Below the pieces are notes generated by a model. That model was not told the origin of the DNA and searched no databases. It saw nothing but the letters and a program-made list of their open reading frames with translations. From contig JALUGO010000005.1 of the NCBI GenBank assembly GCA_027051905.1, positions 115,101 through 179,100 of the forward strand: DNA of 64,000 nt, given 5' to 3'. Shown piece by piece: positions 1 through 10,800 of this stretch (positions are counted from its first letter, which is position 1; each line of letters begins with the position of its first letter). This DNA comes from Desulfurobacteriaceae bacterium (GTDB taxonomy: Bacteria > Aquificota > Aquificia > Desulfurobacteriales > Desulfurobacteriaceae). The translations under genes and the position numbers were made by a program.

Positions 1-259
1 AAAGAGTGCAGACGTTGTTTTCGTTCCCGGTCTTGCTTTTGATATTTCGGGATTCAGAGTTGGTTATGGAGGAGGCTACTACGATCGATTTCTTAAATCC
101 TTTACCGTAAAGGCCAAAGTTGGAGTCTGTTTCTCATTCCAGCTCTTTGAAAAAGTTCCCCACAATCCATTTGACATTCCAGTTGACTACATTACTACAG
201 AGAAATTCTGGATAAGGAGGAAAAAATGGAATCAATCCTTGTTGCCATACTGGCAATAG
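1..259 (+). CDS. 5-formyltetrahydrofolate cyclo-ligase, C-terminal part (5' end outside window)
   Basis: Open in the frame beginning at base 2 and ending at TAG 257-259. The translation carries the family signature [19 protein letters not shown], the glycine- and tyrosine-rich substrate/ATP loop of 5-FCL (MTHFS, YgfA/Fau family), which converts 5-formyl-THF to 5,10-methenyl-THF using ATP in the cytoplasm. Only the last ~85 residues are present. The end overlaps the start of rny by 34 bases in another frame, so the two are probably co-transcribed and translationally coupled. The signature is clear; the upstream gene body cannot be judged. Confidence 0.88.
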   Translation, partial: KSADVVFVPGLAFDISGFRVGYGGGYYDRFLKSFTVKAKVGVCFSFQLFEKVPHNPFDIPVDYITTEKFWIRRKKWNQSLLPYWQ

Positions 260-1899
260 TATCAGGACTTGCCGGTGGTTATGTGGTTGGCAGTAAAAAG
301 GGGCAGGTAGCTCGTGAAGAAATCGAAAGAAAAATAAGAGAAGAAGCAAAAACTGAAGCCGAAAGAATAATCAAAAGGGCTCAGGAAGAAGCAGAAGAGA
401 TAAAAAAGAAGGCCGAAAAGTTCGAAAAAGAGGCTGAAGAGAAGTATGAGGAACTTCGTAAAAAGGCGCTTTTAGAAGCTAAAGAGGAAGTTCTTAAAGA
501 GAGAGAACGTATAGAAGAGGAGCTGAAGGAAAAAAGAAGAGAACTTGCAGAGCTTGAGAAGAGGCTTTTACGTCGTGAGGAATATTTAGATAAAAGAGAA
601 TCTACTCTCGACAAGAGAGAGGAAAATTTAGACAGAAGAGCCGAATTTCTGGATAAACTCGAAGCGGAACTTGAGGAAAAAAGGGCTGAAGTAGAAAAAC
701 TTGAGGCGGAGCTTCTCGAGAAAGAGGTAAAACTGAGCCAGCTTTTAGACGAAGAGCTGAAGAAACTTGAAGAGATCTCCGGAATGACAAGGGACGAAGC
801 CGTTGAGGAGCTCATAAGACGCATGGAAGAAGAGGTTAGAAAAGACCTTGCCATTAAGTATAAGAAGATCGAAGAGGAGTTTGAACAAACAGCGGAAAGA
901 AAGGCTCGGAAGATACTTGCAACCACCATTCAACGGCTTGCAACAGATATTGTTGCAGAGACAACCGTCTCGGTTGTTGACCTACCAAACAACGAGATGA
1001 AGGGAAGGATAATCGGTAGAGAGGGTAGAAACATTAGAGCCTTTGAGCTTGCAACAGGAGTTGACCTGATAATTGACGACACCCCTGAAGCCGTAACCAT
1101 CTCCTGCTTTGACCCGGTTAGAAGGGAAATTGCAAGGATAGCCCTTGAGAGATTAGTTGCCGACGGCCGCATCCATCCTGCAAGGATTGAAGAGGTTGTT
1201 GAGAAGGTTAAGCAAGAGATTGAACAGGAAATGCTGAGCGCTGCAGAAGAAGTTCTCTTTGAGCTTGGAATAGACAACGTTCACCCAGAACTTAAAAAGC
1301 TCCTAGGAAGACTTAAGTTCAGAACTAGCTACGGCCAGAACGTTCTTCAGCACGTTAAGGAAGTTGCATACCTTGCCGGAATGATAGCAGCCGAGATTGG
1401 AGCAGACGTTCAGCTTGCCAAACGGGCAGGGCTGTTCCACGACATCGGAAAGGCTGTAACCCACGAAGTGGAAGGCTCCCACGCAATAATCGGTGCGGAC
1501 ATTCTGAAGAAATACGGAGAGCCTGAGGCCGTTGTAAACGCAGCTGCCGCCCACCACGGAGAGGTTGAGTTCACAACCGTTGAGTCTGTATGTGCCGCAA
1601 CTGCAGATGCTCTTTCTGCTGCAAGACCTGGAGCAAGAAGGGAGAGCTTAGAGGCCTACATAAAGAGGATTGAAAAGCTTGAGAGCATAGCTGAATCCTT
1701 CCCCGGCGTTATGAAGGCATTTGCGATTCAGGCCGGAAGGGAAGTGAGGATAATGGTTGAGCCCGACAAGATTACAGACGAGGAAGCTGCGTTTTTAGCC
1801 CATCAGATCTCTAAGAAGATTGAGGAGGAAGTTCAATACCCCGGCCAGATTAAGATCACCGTTATAAGGGAAACGAGGGCTGTGGACTATGCAAAGTAA
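226..1899 (+). CDS. rny: Ribonuclease Y
   Basis: 557 residues, slightly longer than the usual ~520. An N-terminal membrane segment (about residues 3-20) is followed by a long, highly charged Glu/Lys/Arg coiled coil (to about 215), a KH RNA-binding domain with [15 protein letters not shown] near 260, and an HD domain with LFHDIGK near 403 and AAAAHHGE further on. This is the standard RNase Y order: a membrane-anchored endoribonuclease that starts mRNA decay, with the HD residues binding the catalytic metals. ATG at 226 is preceded by AAGGAGG. It overlaps the cyclo-ligase upstream and selB downstream (11 bases), indicating one operon. Confidence 0.97.
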   Translation: MESILVAILAIVSGLAGGYVVGSKKGQVAREEIERKIREEAKTEAERIIKRAQEEAEEIKKKAEKFEKEAEEKYEELRKKALLEAKEEVLKERERIEEELKEKRRELAELEKRLLRREEYLDKRESTLDKREENLDRRAEFLDKLEAELEEKRAEVEKLEAELLEKEVKLSQLLDEELKKLEEISGMTRDEAVEELIRRMEEEVRKDLAIKYKKIEEEFEQTAERKARKILATTIQRLATDIVAETTVSVVDLPNNEMKGRIIGREGRNIRAFELATGVDLIIDDTPEAVTISCFDPVRREIARIALERLVADGRIHPARIEEVVEKVKQEIEQEMLSAAEEVLFELGIDNVHPELKKLLGRLKFRTSYGQNVLQHVKEVAYLAGMIAAEIGADVQLAKRAGLFHDIGKAVTHEVEGSHAIIGADILKKYGEPEAVVNAAAAHHGEVEFTTVESVCAATADALSAARPGARRESLEAYIKRIEKLESIAESFPGVMKAFAIQAGREVRIMVEPDKITDEEAAFLAHQISKKIEEEVQYPGQIKITVIRETRAVDYAK

Positions 1900-3796
1900 G
1901 AAGTTCTTAGTTGTTGGAACGGCAGGCCACATAGACCACGGGAAAACAACACTCATTAAAGCCCTTACCGGTATAGACACAGACCGCTGGGAAGAGGAAA
2001 AGAAGCGGGGAATGACCATTGACCTGGGGTTTGCTCACCTGGAGCTCCCCAATGGCACCCTGGCCGGCATCGTTGACGTTCCCGGCCACGAAAAGTTCAT
2101 AAAGAACATGCTGGCCGGAGCTCACGGTTTAGACCTGGTTCTCTTCGTCATCGCAGCAGACGAGGGGATAATGCCCCAGACGGAGGAACACTTAACAGTC
2201 TGTCAGGTTCTTGGAACCAAGAATGGGATTGTTGTTTTAACAAAAAAAGATTTGGTTGATGAGGATTGGCTGGAACTTGTAAAGGAAGAGGTAAAAGAGT
2301 TTACGAAGGGAACGTTTTTAGAGGGAGCTCCCGTCATTCCCGTTTCGGCAAAAACAGGCGAGGGAATAGGGGAGCTCCTTAAAGCCCTGGAAAAACTCTC
2401 TGAAGAGATAGAACCAAGGAGCTCTGAAGGTATTTTGAGGCTTCCCGTTGACAGGTCTTTCACGGTAAAGGGTTTTGGAACAGTCGTAACGGGAACACTC
2501 CTTTCAGGTAGGGTGAGCGCCGGAGACGAAGTTGAGATACTCCCGGCAGGTCTAAAGACAAAAGTTCGCGGAGTTCAGGTTCACGGAAAGCCAGTTGATA
2601 CGGCCTTTGCAGGCCAGAGGACTGCCCTAAATCTCGCTTCTGTCTCTAAAGAGGAGGTTAAAAGGGGAGACCTGCTGGCCACTCCCGGCTACCTGAAACC
2701 AACAAAAATGGTTGACGCCGTTTTAGAGCTCTCAAAGAACGCCAGCGTAATAGTTGAGAGCGGTTTTAAAGTCCACTTCCACCACTTAACCTCTGAAACT
2801 GAAGGGGAGGTTTACCTGATAGACAGGGAGGAACTCCTTCCCGGCGAAAGTGCTCTCGTCCAGATAAGGCTAAGAGACCCGGTCGTTCCCGTTTACGGAG
2901 ACAGGTTTGTTGTGAGGAACTACTCCCCGGCAAGGGTTATCGGCGGAGGCTGGGTGGTAAACCCGCTGCCGGAGAGGAAGTTCAGGAAGCGTTTCAGGAA
3001 AAGTTACCTCTCCTTTCTGAAACCCCTGATTGACGGAGATAAAGAGAAACAGCTCATTCACCTCGTCTCCCACTTCCCCGGCCTCTTAACGGAGAAAGAC
3101 TTAATCCAGAGGCTTGGCCTTACTCCTCAGAAGGCAAAGGAACTCGTTGAGGAAGCTGTTAAGGAGGGGAAACTCCTGAAGTTTGAAGGCAGATTCTACC
3201 CGCCAGACTACCTGAATGAGATCCGCCAAAACCTACTAAAGGCAGTTGAGGACTACCACAGGAAGTTTCCCGTTTCTCCGGGTATAAACAGGGAGTCTTT
3301 GAGGAGCTCCCTGAAACTTGCGGGGGAACTCTTTAACTCCGTAGTTGAAGGCCTCATAGAGGAAGGGATTTTAGAGGAAGAGAACTCCTACCTTAAACTC
3401 TCAGGCTTTAAACCAAAGGCGGAAGGAGAGTTTAAGGATATAGTGGAAAAACTTGAAACGGCCTCAAGGGAAGGGAGGTTTACTCCTCCGTCCCTCAAGG
3501 AGTTCTCTAAGTCTGAAGGGATTCCAGAGGAGAAGGTTTACATGGCCGCCTCTTATCTTGTCAGAGAAAAGAGATACCACAAGATTGGAGACTTCCTCTT
3601 TTCCCCCGAAAGTTTTGAAAAGATAAAGGAGATTCTGAAAGAGCACTTCGGGAAGAATGAAACCCTCTCCGTTTCAGAGTTTAAAGACCACATAGGGGTC
3701 AGCAGGAAATTTGCAATTCCCATCCTTGAATACCTTGACTTATTAGGACTTACAGAGAGGAGAGGAAACGAGAGAGTAAGAGGGAGGAACCTTTAG
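1889..3796 (+). CDS. selB: Selenocysteine-specific elongation factor SelB
   Basis: 635 residues. GTPase motifs are GHIDHGKT (G1, ~12-19), [10 protein letters not shown] (G2), DVPGHEKF (G3, ~62) and TKKD (G4). EF-Tu-like domains II and III follow, and a C-terminal region of winged-helix repeats (from about 370) that in SelB bind the SECIS hairpin of selenoprotein mRNAs. The length and order match bacterial SelB, which delivers Sec-tRNA to in-frame UGA codons. The start overlaps rny by 11 bases. The gene implies selenoproteins elsewhere in the genome; I found no selC, selA, selD or UGA-interrupted gene in this window. Confidence 0.95.
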   Translation: MQSKKFLVVGTAGHIDHGKTTLIKALTGIDTDRWEEEKKRGMTIDLGFAHLELPNGTLAGIVDVPGHEKFIKNMLAGAHGLDLVLFVIAADEGIMPQTEEHLTVCQVLGTKNGIVVLTKKDLVDEDWLELVKEEVKEFTKGTFLEGAPVIPVSAKTGEGIGELLKALEKLSEEIEPRSSEGILRLPVDRSFTVKGFGTVVTGTLLSGRVSAGDEVEILPAGLKTKVRGVQVHGKPVDTAFAGQRTALNLASVSKEEVKRGDLLATPGYLKPTKMVDAVLELSKNASVIVESGFKVHFHHLTSETEGEVYLIDREELLPGESALVQIRLRDPVVPVYGDRFVVRNYSPARVIGGGWVVNPLPERKFRKRFRKSYLSFLKPLIDGDKEKQLIHLVSHFPGLLTEKDLIQRLGLTPQKAKELVEEAVKEGKLLKFEGRFYPPDYLNEIRQNLLKAVEDYHRKFPVSPGINRESLRSSLKLAGELFNSVVEGLIEEGILEEENSYLKLSGFKPKAEGEFKDIVEKLETASREGRFTPPSLKEFSKSEGIPEEKVYMAASYLVREKRYHKIGDFLFSPESFEKIKEILKEHFGKNETLSVSEFKDHIGVSRKFAIPILEYLDLLGLTERRGNERVRGRNL

Positions 3797-4674
3797 TGGG
3801 GGAGCTCCTTCTAAACGTTATTCTTCCTGTTTACCTCCTCATCGGCCTTGGATTTCTGTCGGGAAAAATCTGGAAAGACCTTGAAACGAAAACTATCTCA
3901 ATGATTGTCCTCTACTTCTTTGCCCCTGCCCTCATCTTCTCCTCTTTCAGGGAGCTTTCTCTAAACTTTTCAAACATCTCCTGTATATCACTAACAGCCC
4001 TTGGTGTATTTTTGGGCGTTTATTTCATCTCAATCCTGTCAGAACTCCTTTTCATAAAAGAGAGGAACCCGGCCTTTGAGCTTTCATCAACAGTTATGAA
4101 TGCAGGTTACATGGGAATTCCTTTAATTCTCCTTATGTTTGGAGAGGATGCTCTCCCTGTTGCAATAACCTACATGGTGGTTATGGCGGTTTACCATTTT
4201 ACGCTGGGAATTGTAGTTTTAAAAGGAAGTTTAAAGGAAGGTATCGCCTCTGCCCTGAAAATTCCGCTAATCTACGCTCTTATCCTGTCATTCACCCTTA
4301 AAGAGGTAAACATTCCCCCAGGAATTGAAAAGATGATTAAGCTGTCGGGAGATGCAACACTACCTCTCATGCTGTTTTCAATTGGCATAAGTCTTTCGCA
4401 GATTAAATTTTCGGAAGTTAAACTAAGCATTCTGGGAACAGCTGTAAGATTTTTAGGTGGCACTACCTCCGCTCTCTTTTTCTCCAAAATCCTTGGTTGC
4501 CCTACATTTTTACAGAAAATTCTTATCGTTCAGTCCTCACTCCCTTCAGCTATCCTCAACTTTGTTCTCTGCGAAAAGTTTAATTCCTCTCCACAGATAG
4601 CTGCCTCAATTATCTTTGTCTCAACTCTTTTCTTTCCACTCTATCTGATCTTGCTTAAAATGTTCACGGGATAA
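3796..4674 (+). CDS. AEC-family permease (auxin efflux carrier type)
   Basis: 292 residues with about ten hydrophobic segments and the two-half arrangement of the AEC family. Conserved-looking stretches include NAGYMGIPL near residue 100 and LPLMLFSIG near 190. Family members carry small organic anions or solutes across the inner membrane; the substrate cannot be read from sequence. The GTG start at 3796-3798 shares a base with the selB stop codon (TAGTG), so translation is coupled to selB, although a functional link to selenocysteine is not evident. Confidence 0.8.
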   Translation: MGELLLNVILPVYLLIGLGFLSGKIWKDLETKTISMIVLYFFAPALIFSSFRELSLNFSNISCISLTALGVFLGVYFISILSELLFIKERNPAFELSSTVMNAGYMGIPLILLMFGEDALPVAITYMVVMAVYHFTLGIVVLKGSLKEGIASALKIPLIYALILSFTLKEVNIPPGIEKMIKLSGDATLPLMLFSIGISLSQIKFSEVKLSILGTAVRFLGGTTSALFFSKILGCPTFLQKILIVQSSLPSAILNFVLCEKFNSSPQIAASIIFVSTLFFPLYLILLKMFTG

Positions 4675-4713
4675 AACACGGTAAAATTGCAAAAAGCCTA
4701 TAGTGAGGTTGCT

Positions 4714-5391
4714 ATGAGAAATCTTCTGCTGGGTATCTTGGCACTTCTGGTTCCTTCTGTTGGCATATCAACAGAAATAAGAGATACCATAGTTGTATCT
4801 AAAGAGATAAAGCCCGATATCTACTGCGTTTCTCTGAGCGTTTCTTCCAGAGGAGACAGCGAATCAACTGTTCTTCAAGCACTTTCTGAAACAGACGCCC
4901 ATATAAGGGCTCTAAACTTAACCTACACTGGAGGTAAATTTACAGTCTTCCCCAGCAGAGAGTGGATTCCTGAAGAGAGAAAATACCGCATAGTAGGTTT
5001 TGTAGGCAGAATAAATTACCGGTTCACTCTTAAAAAACCCTCTCAGCAGGAGGAGATAATCAAAGCACTTGAAGAGGTAAAAAGAAGAGTTCCAGTTAAC
5101 TACACAATTTCCTCTGTCGGGTGGTGTATCTCAAAACCATTGATGCGTAAAGTTCAGCAGGAGTTAAAAATTGAAGCCCTAAAAGAGGCAAAACTGGAAG
5201 CTTTGCTCTTTGGAAGGGAGCTCCGCTCAAAGTGCAACCTTGAAAAGGTGGATCTCTCCATCAGAAGATTCCCTACTCCGTATGAAGCCATAAAGGCTGA
5301 ATCCTTAAAATCTCCTAAACCTCCACAGAGTAACCAGAACATGGAGATGAAGGCATCTGTTCTAATAAACTGCAAGCAGGAGGTAAGATGA
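4714..5391 (+). CDS. SIMPL-domain (DUF541) exported protein
   Basis: 225 residues from ATG 4714, chosen over an in-frame TTG at 4687 because a hydrophobic signal sequence begins directly at the ATG ([20 protein letters not shown]) and GTGAGG lies just upstream. The mature part has the SIMPL-domain pattern: beta strands around [17 protein letters not shown], a central FVGRINYRF stretch and a [19 protein letters not shown] helix. Many members are periplasmic or surface proteins of unknown biochemical role. It contains several cysteines. The end overlaps purT by four bases (ATGA). Confidence 0.72.
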   Translation: MRNLLLGILALLVPSVGISTEIRDTIVVSKEIKPDIYCVSLSVSSRGDSESTVLQALSETDAHIRALNLTYTGGKFTVFPSREWIPEERKYRIVGFVGRINYRFTLKKPSQQEEIIKALEEVKRRVPVNYTISSVGWCISKPLMRKVQQELKIEALKEAKLEALLFGRELRSKCNLEKVDLSIRRFPTPYEAIKAESLKSPKPPQSNQNMEMKASVLINCKQEVR

Positions 5392-6572
5392 GAGTAGGAA
5401 CGCCCCTCTCACACAATGCAACGAAGGTTCTTCTTCTTGGAAGCGGAGAGCTTGGTAAAGAGTTTGTTATCGAAGCAATGAGACTTGGAATAGAAGTTGT
5501 TGCCGTCGATTCCTACCAGTTTGCTCCAGCCCAGCAGGTTGCTCACCGCTACTACGTGATAGACATGAGAGACGGGAACCAGATAAGGAACATCGTTTAC
5601 AGGGAAAAACCCGATTTTATCGTCCCGGAAATTGAAGCCATAGATACAGATATGCTTTTAGAACTCGAAAAGGAGGGTTTCAACGTCGTCCCAAGTGGAA
5701 AAGCCGTTAAACTCACAATGGACAGGATAGGAATTAGAAGACTTGCAGCAGAGGAACTTGGACTGAAAACTTCAGGATACAGATTTGCCGAAACTCTGGA
5801 CGAGTATAAAAAGGCTGTTGAAGAATTGGGACTTCCCGTTGTTGTGAAACCTGTAATGAGTTCCTCAGGAAAAGGACAGAGCGTTGTTAAAAGGCCAGAT
5901 GAGATAGAAAAAGCGTTCTACTACGCAAAAGAAAACGCAAGGGGTAAGGGAAACGCCCTCATAATCGAGGAGTTCATAGACTTTGACTTTGAGATAACCC
6001 TCCTAACAGTCAGAACTAAAAATCAGGGAACACTCTTCTGTCCGCCGATAGGCCACAGACAGGTGGAGGGAGACTACCACGAAAGCTGGCAACCCCAGGA
6101 GATGAGCGAAACTGCCCTTAAGAAAGCTCAGGAAATGGCCAAAGCCGTAACAGACGCCCTTGGTGGTTATGGAATATTTGGGTGTGAGTTCTTTATAAAA
6201 GGAGATACCGTCTGGTTCAGCGAGGTTTCTCCAAGACCCCACGACACAGGCATGGTTACAATGGCAAGTCAGAACATAAGTGAGTTTGAAATTCACCTTA
6301 GGGCAATCTTAGGTCTTCCCATTCACATTGAGCTCATATCACCCGGAGCATCCTACTGCTTCCACGCTCAAACCCATTCAGTAGCACCTGAATACGAAGG
6401 CTTGGAAAAGGCGTTAAAAGAACCAAACGTTTGGGTGAGAATATTCGGGAAGCCAACAACAAGACCCAGAAGGAGAATGGGAGTTGCCGTTGCAAGAGGA
6501 AAAACTGTAGAGGAGGCAAGGGAAAAGGCAAAAAGAGCAGCAGAAGCGGTGAGGGTTATTGAAAATGGTTAA
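5388..6572 (+). CDS. purT: Formate-dependent phosphoribosylglycinamide formyltransferase 2
   Basis: 394 residues, the normal PurT length. The N-terminal region has [17 protein letters not shown] (nucleotide-binding pre-ATP-grasp fold) and the ATP-grasp core has [16 protein letters not shown] and FEITLLTVR, with [13 protein letters not shown] near residue 283. PurT makes formyl-GAR from GAR, formate and ATP in purine synthesis and needs no folate donor. ATG 5388 overlaps the previous stop as ATGA, and the 3' end overlaps msrA. The family assignment is firm. Confidence 0.96.
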   Translation: MRVGTPLSHNATKVLLLGSGELGKEFVIEAMRLGIEVVAVDSYQFAPAQQVAHRYYVIDMRDGNQIRNIVYREKPDFIVPEIEAIDTDMLLELEKEGFNVVPSGKAVKLTMDRIGIRRLAAEELGLKTSGYRFAETLDEYKKAVEELGLPVVVKPVMSSSGKGQSVVKRPDEIEKAFYYAKENARGKGNALIIEEFIDFDFEITLLTVRTKNQGTLFCPPIGHRQVEGDYHESWQPQEMSETALKKAQEMAKAVTDALGGYGIFGCEFFIKGDTVWFSEVSPRPHDTGMVTMASQNISEFEIHLRAILGLPIHIELISPGASYCFHAQTHSVAPEYEGLEKALKEPNVWVRIFGKPTTRPRRRMGVAVARGKTVEEAREKAKRAAEAVRVIENG

Positions 6573-7119
6573 GGTAGCGACCTTCGGAGGAGGCTGTTTC
6601 TGGTGTATAGAGGAGGCCTTCAGCGGCGTTGAAGGTGTTTTAGAGGCGGTTCCTGGCTATGCCGGAGGGAACGTTGAAAACCCCTCTTACGAGGAAGTTT
6701 GCATAGGTAAAACAGGCCACGTTGAAGCAGTTCAGGTTAAGTATGACCCTGGAAAGGTTTCTTACAGGGATCTCCTGATAACGTTCTTAACCTCCATTGA
6801 CCCTACAGACTCAGGAGGTCAGTTTGCAGACAGGGGAAGCCAATACAGACCTGTAATCTTCTACCACGATGAAGAGCAAAAAGAGTTAGCAGAGAAAGCT
6901 CTTAAAATCCTTGAAGAGAGTTCCCTCTTTTCCGAACTGATAGCAGTTTCCGTTGAGCCTTTTAAAAACTTCTATCCGGCCGAGGAATATCACAGAAGAT
7001 ACTTTGAGAAGAACCCGATGCACTACTTCTACTACAAAGAGGGAAGCGGAAGGAAGAAGTTCTGCGAAATAGTTTGGGATAGAAAAGGAGGAAGGAGACT
7101 CCTTGAGGAGAAACTTTAA
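6565..7119 (+). CDS. msrA: Peptide-methionine (S)-S-oxide reductase
   Basis: 184 residues from ATG 6565; a TTG at 6559 is also in frame but less likely. The active-site motif [10 protein letters not shown] is at residues 7-16, followed by the family stretches [28 protein letters not shown] and [10 protein letters not shown]. MsrA reduces methionine-S-sulfoxide using the Cys in GCFWC; a Cys near the C-terminus (KKFCEIVWD) could serve as the recycling cysteine. The start lies inside the end of purT and the end overlaps the next gene by 17 bases. Confidence 0.95.
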   Translation: MVKVATFGGGCFWCIEEAFSGVEGVLEAVPGYAGGNVENPSYEEVCIGKTGHVEAVQVKYDPGKVSYRDLLITFLTSIDPTDSGGQFADRGSQYRPVIFYHDEEQKELAEKALKILEESSLFSELIAVSVEPFKNFYPAEEYHRRYFEKNPMHYFYYKEGSGRKKFCEIVWDRKGGRRLLEEKL

Positions 7120-7846
7120 AGCCCATGCAGTTCAATTTGAAACAGTAGAGTGTGACTTTGAGAGGAACTACTCCCGGTTCCTCTCTCTTTTAAACTTCTG
7201 TGAGAAGAATTCTTTAGTTGTTGCTCCAGAAGTTTTTCCGACAGGTTTCTGTTACGAAAAAGTTGATGAAGCAGTAAAGTTCTCTGAAAAGATCTGCAGG
7301 GAGCTCCTCTCCTTCTCAAAAGGACTTAAGATTACTCTGGTCTTTACAGTTTTTGAGAGAATTAACGGAAAACTTTTTAACTCCGTGAAGGTCTTTGACA
7401 GGGGAAGGGAAGTTCTCTCAAGACCAAAAGTTAAACTCTTTCCGCCAACCGGTGAAACCGACTACTTCACGCCGGGGAGTTTCGGCGATTTAAAGGTTGC
7501 AGAAACCTCACTGGGAGTTACCGCTCCAGTAATCTGCTTTGAGCTTAGGTTCTACCCGGTTTTAGAAAGGTTAAAGTCTTTAGGAGGGGAGGTTTTCACC
7601 GTTTCAGCCCAGTGGGGAAGGGCTAGGAAGTTTCACTGGGAACTCTTTGTTAAGACGAGGGCTGTTGAGCTCCAGCGGTTCTTCGTGGCAGCAAACGGAA
7701 CCGGCAAAGAGATGGCGGGGAGCTCCCTCATCGTTGATCCGTGGGGAAGAGTTATCTCAGAAGCAGGAGACTCTGAAGGAGTTATTTCCGGAAACATTGA
7801 TACCGCCGCAATTTCGCAGGTTGAGAGGAAACTTCCCCTTAACTAA
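7103..7846 (+). CDS. Nitrilase-superfamily amidohydrolase (omega-amidase-like)
   Basis: 247 residues. The Glu-Lys-Cys triad of carbon-nitrogen hydrolases is visible: E in VVAPEVFPTGF, K in RPKVKLFPPTGE and C in VICFELRFYP. Size and motifs fit the small omega-amidase/YafV-like branch that hydrolyses alpha-keto acid amides such as 2-oxoglutaramate, but other C-N hydrolase substrates cannot be excluded. It starts at TTG 7103 inside msrA. Its stop shares TTAA with the convergent activase gene. Confidence 0.85.
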   Translation: MRRNFKAHAVQFETVECDFERNYSRFLSLLNFCEKNSLVVAPEVFPTGFCYEKVDEAVKFSEKICRELLSFSKGLKITLVFTVFERINGKLFNSVKVFDRGREVLSRPKVKLFPPTGETDYFTPGSFGDLKVAETSLGVTAPVICFELRFYPVLERLKSLGGEVFTVSAQWGRARKFHWELFVKTRAVELQRFFVAANGTGKEMAGSSLIVDPWGRVISEAGDSEGVISGNIDTAAISQVERKLPLN

Positions 7847-10800
7847 CCGGTCTTTTCCTCTCCTTTTGCCATTTCCTTCACCCTCTCTTTCAGGAAGTAG
7901 TCTATCGTTTCAACCCTTATCTTTATTGATCCTGAAGGCCTGTTTTCATCTATCTCGTGGAAGGTGAAGTAGGGAGCTCCGCTTTCTTCAACTATCTCCT
8001 CAATAACTGAATAAATTGGAGCATCATGACCACACCGGAAGGATGAGAGATCCAAGAGAGCAATATTAGGATGGCGGGAACCGTAGAGAGCTCCCCACAC
8101 CTTCCTCGTGCTGTTTTCACTGTAAGCCTTTGGCCAGATGTCCCTTATCTTAAACGGGTCTCTGTCGGGAAAGACCTTTCTCAAAAACTCCTCTGTAAGA
8201 GGGAGTGAGTCTATCGTTAGAATTGGGTAGCCAAGTTTTTGGAGCTCCTCTGTTATTCCGTGGTTTATTCCAGGGTCGTTGTGGTAGGGTCTTCCAAGGA
8301 CTAAAATGGCCATTCTCCCCTCAAGCTCCACTTTCCTTAAAATCTTCTCCCCCCACTTTCTTATCTCAGACTGGTAAGCCTCAAGTGCCTTAAACCCTTC
8401 CTCAACGGCTCTATCGCTCTCCCTTCTGGTCAGAGAGAGCAGGTTTTTAAATGTCTCAAACATCTCCCACTTAAGGAGCTCCTCGTCGTCAAAGTGGAGA
8501 ATGGGATCAACAAATTCAACTCCAGACTTTTTGAAAATGTCTTCCTCCTTTGTAAGGACAGACTTTACAGAGATGGGGGTTGCAGTAACCGTGGGGCAGG
8601 CGTGGGAACCCTCTGCATCCTTAAAAAGAGTTTTAAGGGTTGCAACCTTTGGAAAGAGGATAAAGTCGGGCTTTTTCTTTAACAGGTTCCTTACGTGGGC
8701 AAGGGCAACTTTACTGGGGAAGCACGGGTCTATGGCTCCTCCCCGGAGTTCCTCCCTTACCATCTTCTCACTTGTGTAATCTGAGAAGATAAAGTTCTCA
8801 ACGCCAAGGGCTTCAAGGTAACCTCTGAAGAAGGGAGCTAAAGCGTAGAAGTTCAGAACCCTCGGAATTCCAGCCTTTAACCTCTTTCTCCTCTCAATAA
8901 CGCTCTTCCTCGTGAATATTCCGAAAACCCTTTCCTGATAAACCTTATCGACAGAGTAACTCTCAAAAACTTTCCTGGCTGAAATCTCTTGAAGGTTCGG
9001 GTTCTCCTCCTTAATCCTCTGGAGCTTCTTAACAACCCCTTTTACATCTTCAACGTCTAAAACAGTTCCTTTCTCGCAGGGAGCTATTATGTAGAGTCTC
9101 TCTCCCCTTTTTGTGTTGACTTTTACAAAGGTTCTCTGACACCTGTTTGTGCAGAAATGACACCTTGTTGTTTCATCACTTTTTACAGAAAAATCCAGAG
9201 AAAGAAGTTCATCAAGACCTATAAAGTTCGTCCTGCCAGTATAATTTTTCATAGCCTCAACAGCAGCACCAAAAGCTCCTGCTTCTCCTGTTATCGGATG
9301 AACAAAAATCTCTGCATCTGGAACGCGTTCCTTTATAAAGTCATACTGAGCTTTAACAGCTGCAAGATTCCTCTGTGTTCCCCCCTGAAGGAGAAAACGT
9401 CTTCCAAGCTTCCTCAGGTTGGGTTCCTTAACAACGTAGAGCCAGACGTTTTTGGGAAGAACCTTCGCAAGCCCTGCCATTATCTCGTGGGGTTCCCAGC
9501 CGAGTCTCTGGAAGTTGACGATGTCTTGCTCCAAAAAGACTGCACAGCCGAAGTTAAACCTTGGAGCGTATTCAGCCCTAAAGGCAACATCCGCAAACTC
9601 CTCAACCCTGTATCCGAACTTCTCCGCAGTTGACTGTAGGAAGTAGCCGTTACCGGCAGAGCACTGGGTGTTTAGCTTAAAGTCTTTAACCTCACCGTTT
9701 TTCAGCATCATTACCTTTATGTCCTGCCCGCCAACGTCAACAATAACGTCAACATCTTTGAAGAAGTGTTTTGCAGAGATTGTGTGGGCAACGGTCTCAA
9801 CAACTGCAACGTCCGCTCCAATGGTCTCTTTTAACATTTCTTTGGCGTATCCTGTGGTTCCAACTGAGAGTATCTTGAGTTCAGCTCCGCTCCCCTCAAC
9901 CTGTTCCTTCAATCTCCTTACAACCTCTTGCGTATCCTGCAGCGGATTCCCCTTAGAGAGGGTGTAGGCAGTTGCGAGGAGCTCTCCACTCTCGTCTATC
10001 AAAACCGCCTTGGTCGAGGTTGAACCTCCGTCTATTCCTAAAAACGCCCTAACCTTTTCTCCCTTCCTAAACTCCCGTGGCTTAAAAGGTTTAACCCCAT
10101 ACTTTTCCTTAAACTCCTCCAAATTCTCACCGGGCTTTAAGAGTCCCCTCTCTCCGGTTTTGGCCTTCAGGTAGATTAAGTTCTTTCTGAACTCCTTAAG
10201 ACCATCGGCTCCCATGTAGGGGCTCTCTTCAAATTGAGAAAAGAGAGCAGAACCAAGGGCTGCGTAGAGGTGAGAGTTCTCAGGAAGTAAAAGGGAATCT
10301 TCGCTATACTCAATTCCCTTCTCTTCCCAGAGCTTTTCAAGATGGTATCTCCAGGCCTCAACAAGGGCGGGGAAGTAGGTGTTTGGGCCCCCAAGGAGGA
10401 GAACCACAGGCCTTAGAGTGTATCCCCTCGTCAAAACCGCAAGGTTCTGAACGACAATTGCGTTAAATAGGGATATGAGAAGCTCGTCGGCAGGAACGCC
10501 GGCCTTCTGGAGGCTGTTTATGTCAGTTTCAGCAAAAACCCCACACTTTGCCGCAACCGGGTGGACTTTAGAGGGGTCAAAGTGGATAGTCGTCGCAACG
10601 TCTAACGGAAGTTTCAGCTTTGAGACTATCCTGTCTATCGTTGCTCCCGTTCCGCCGGCGCACTTGTCGTTCATGGTGGTTACCTTTCTCCTTACTCCGC
10701 CGGCTTCTATCCAGAAAATCATCTTTGCGTCCTGTCCACCAAGCTCAACAACTGAGTTAACCTCCGGGTGGATGGTCTCAACTGCAAGGCTTACGGCGTT

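Noticed and set aside
381..929. Long antisense frame opposite rny (Ser-rich, 182 codons)
   Set aside because: It is the complement of the Glu/Lys-rich coiled coil of RNase Y; the repetitive serine-rich product and lack of start signals mark it as a shadow.
9157..9633. Plus-strand frame of 158 codons within the activase gene
   Set aside because: Fully opposite a well-supported protein with conserved motifs; no ribosome binding site or recognisable sequence.
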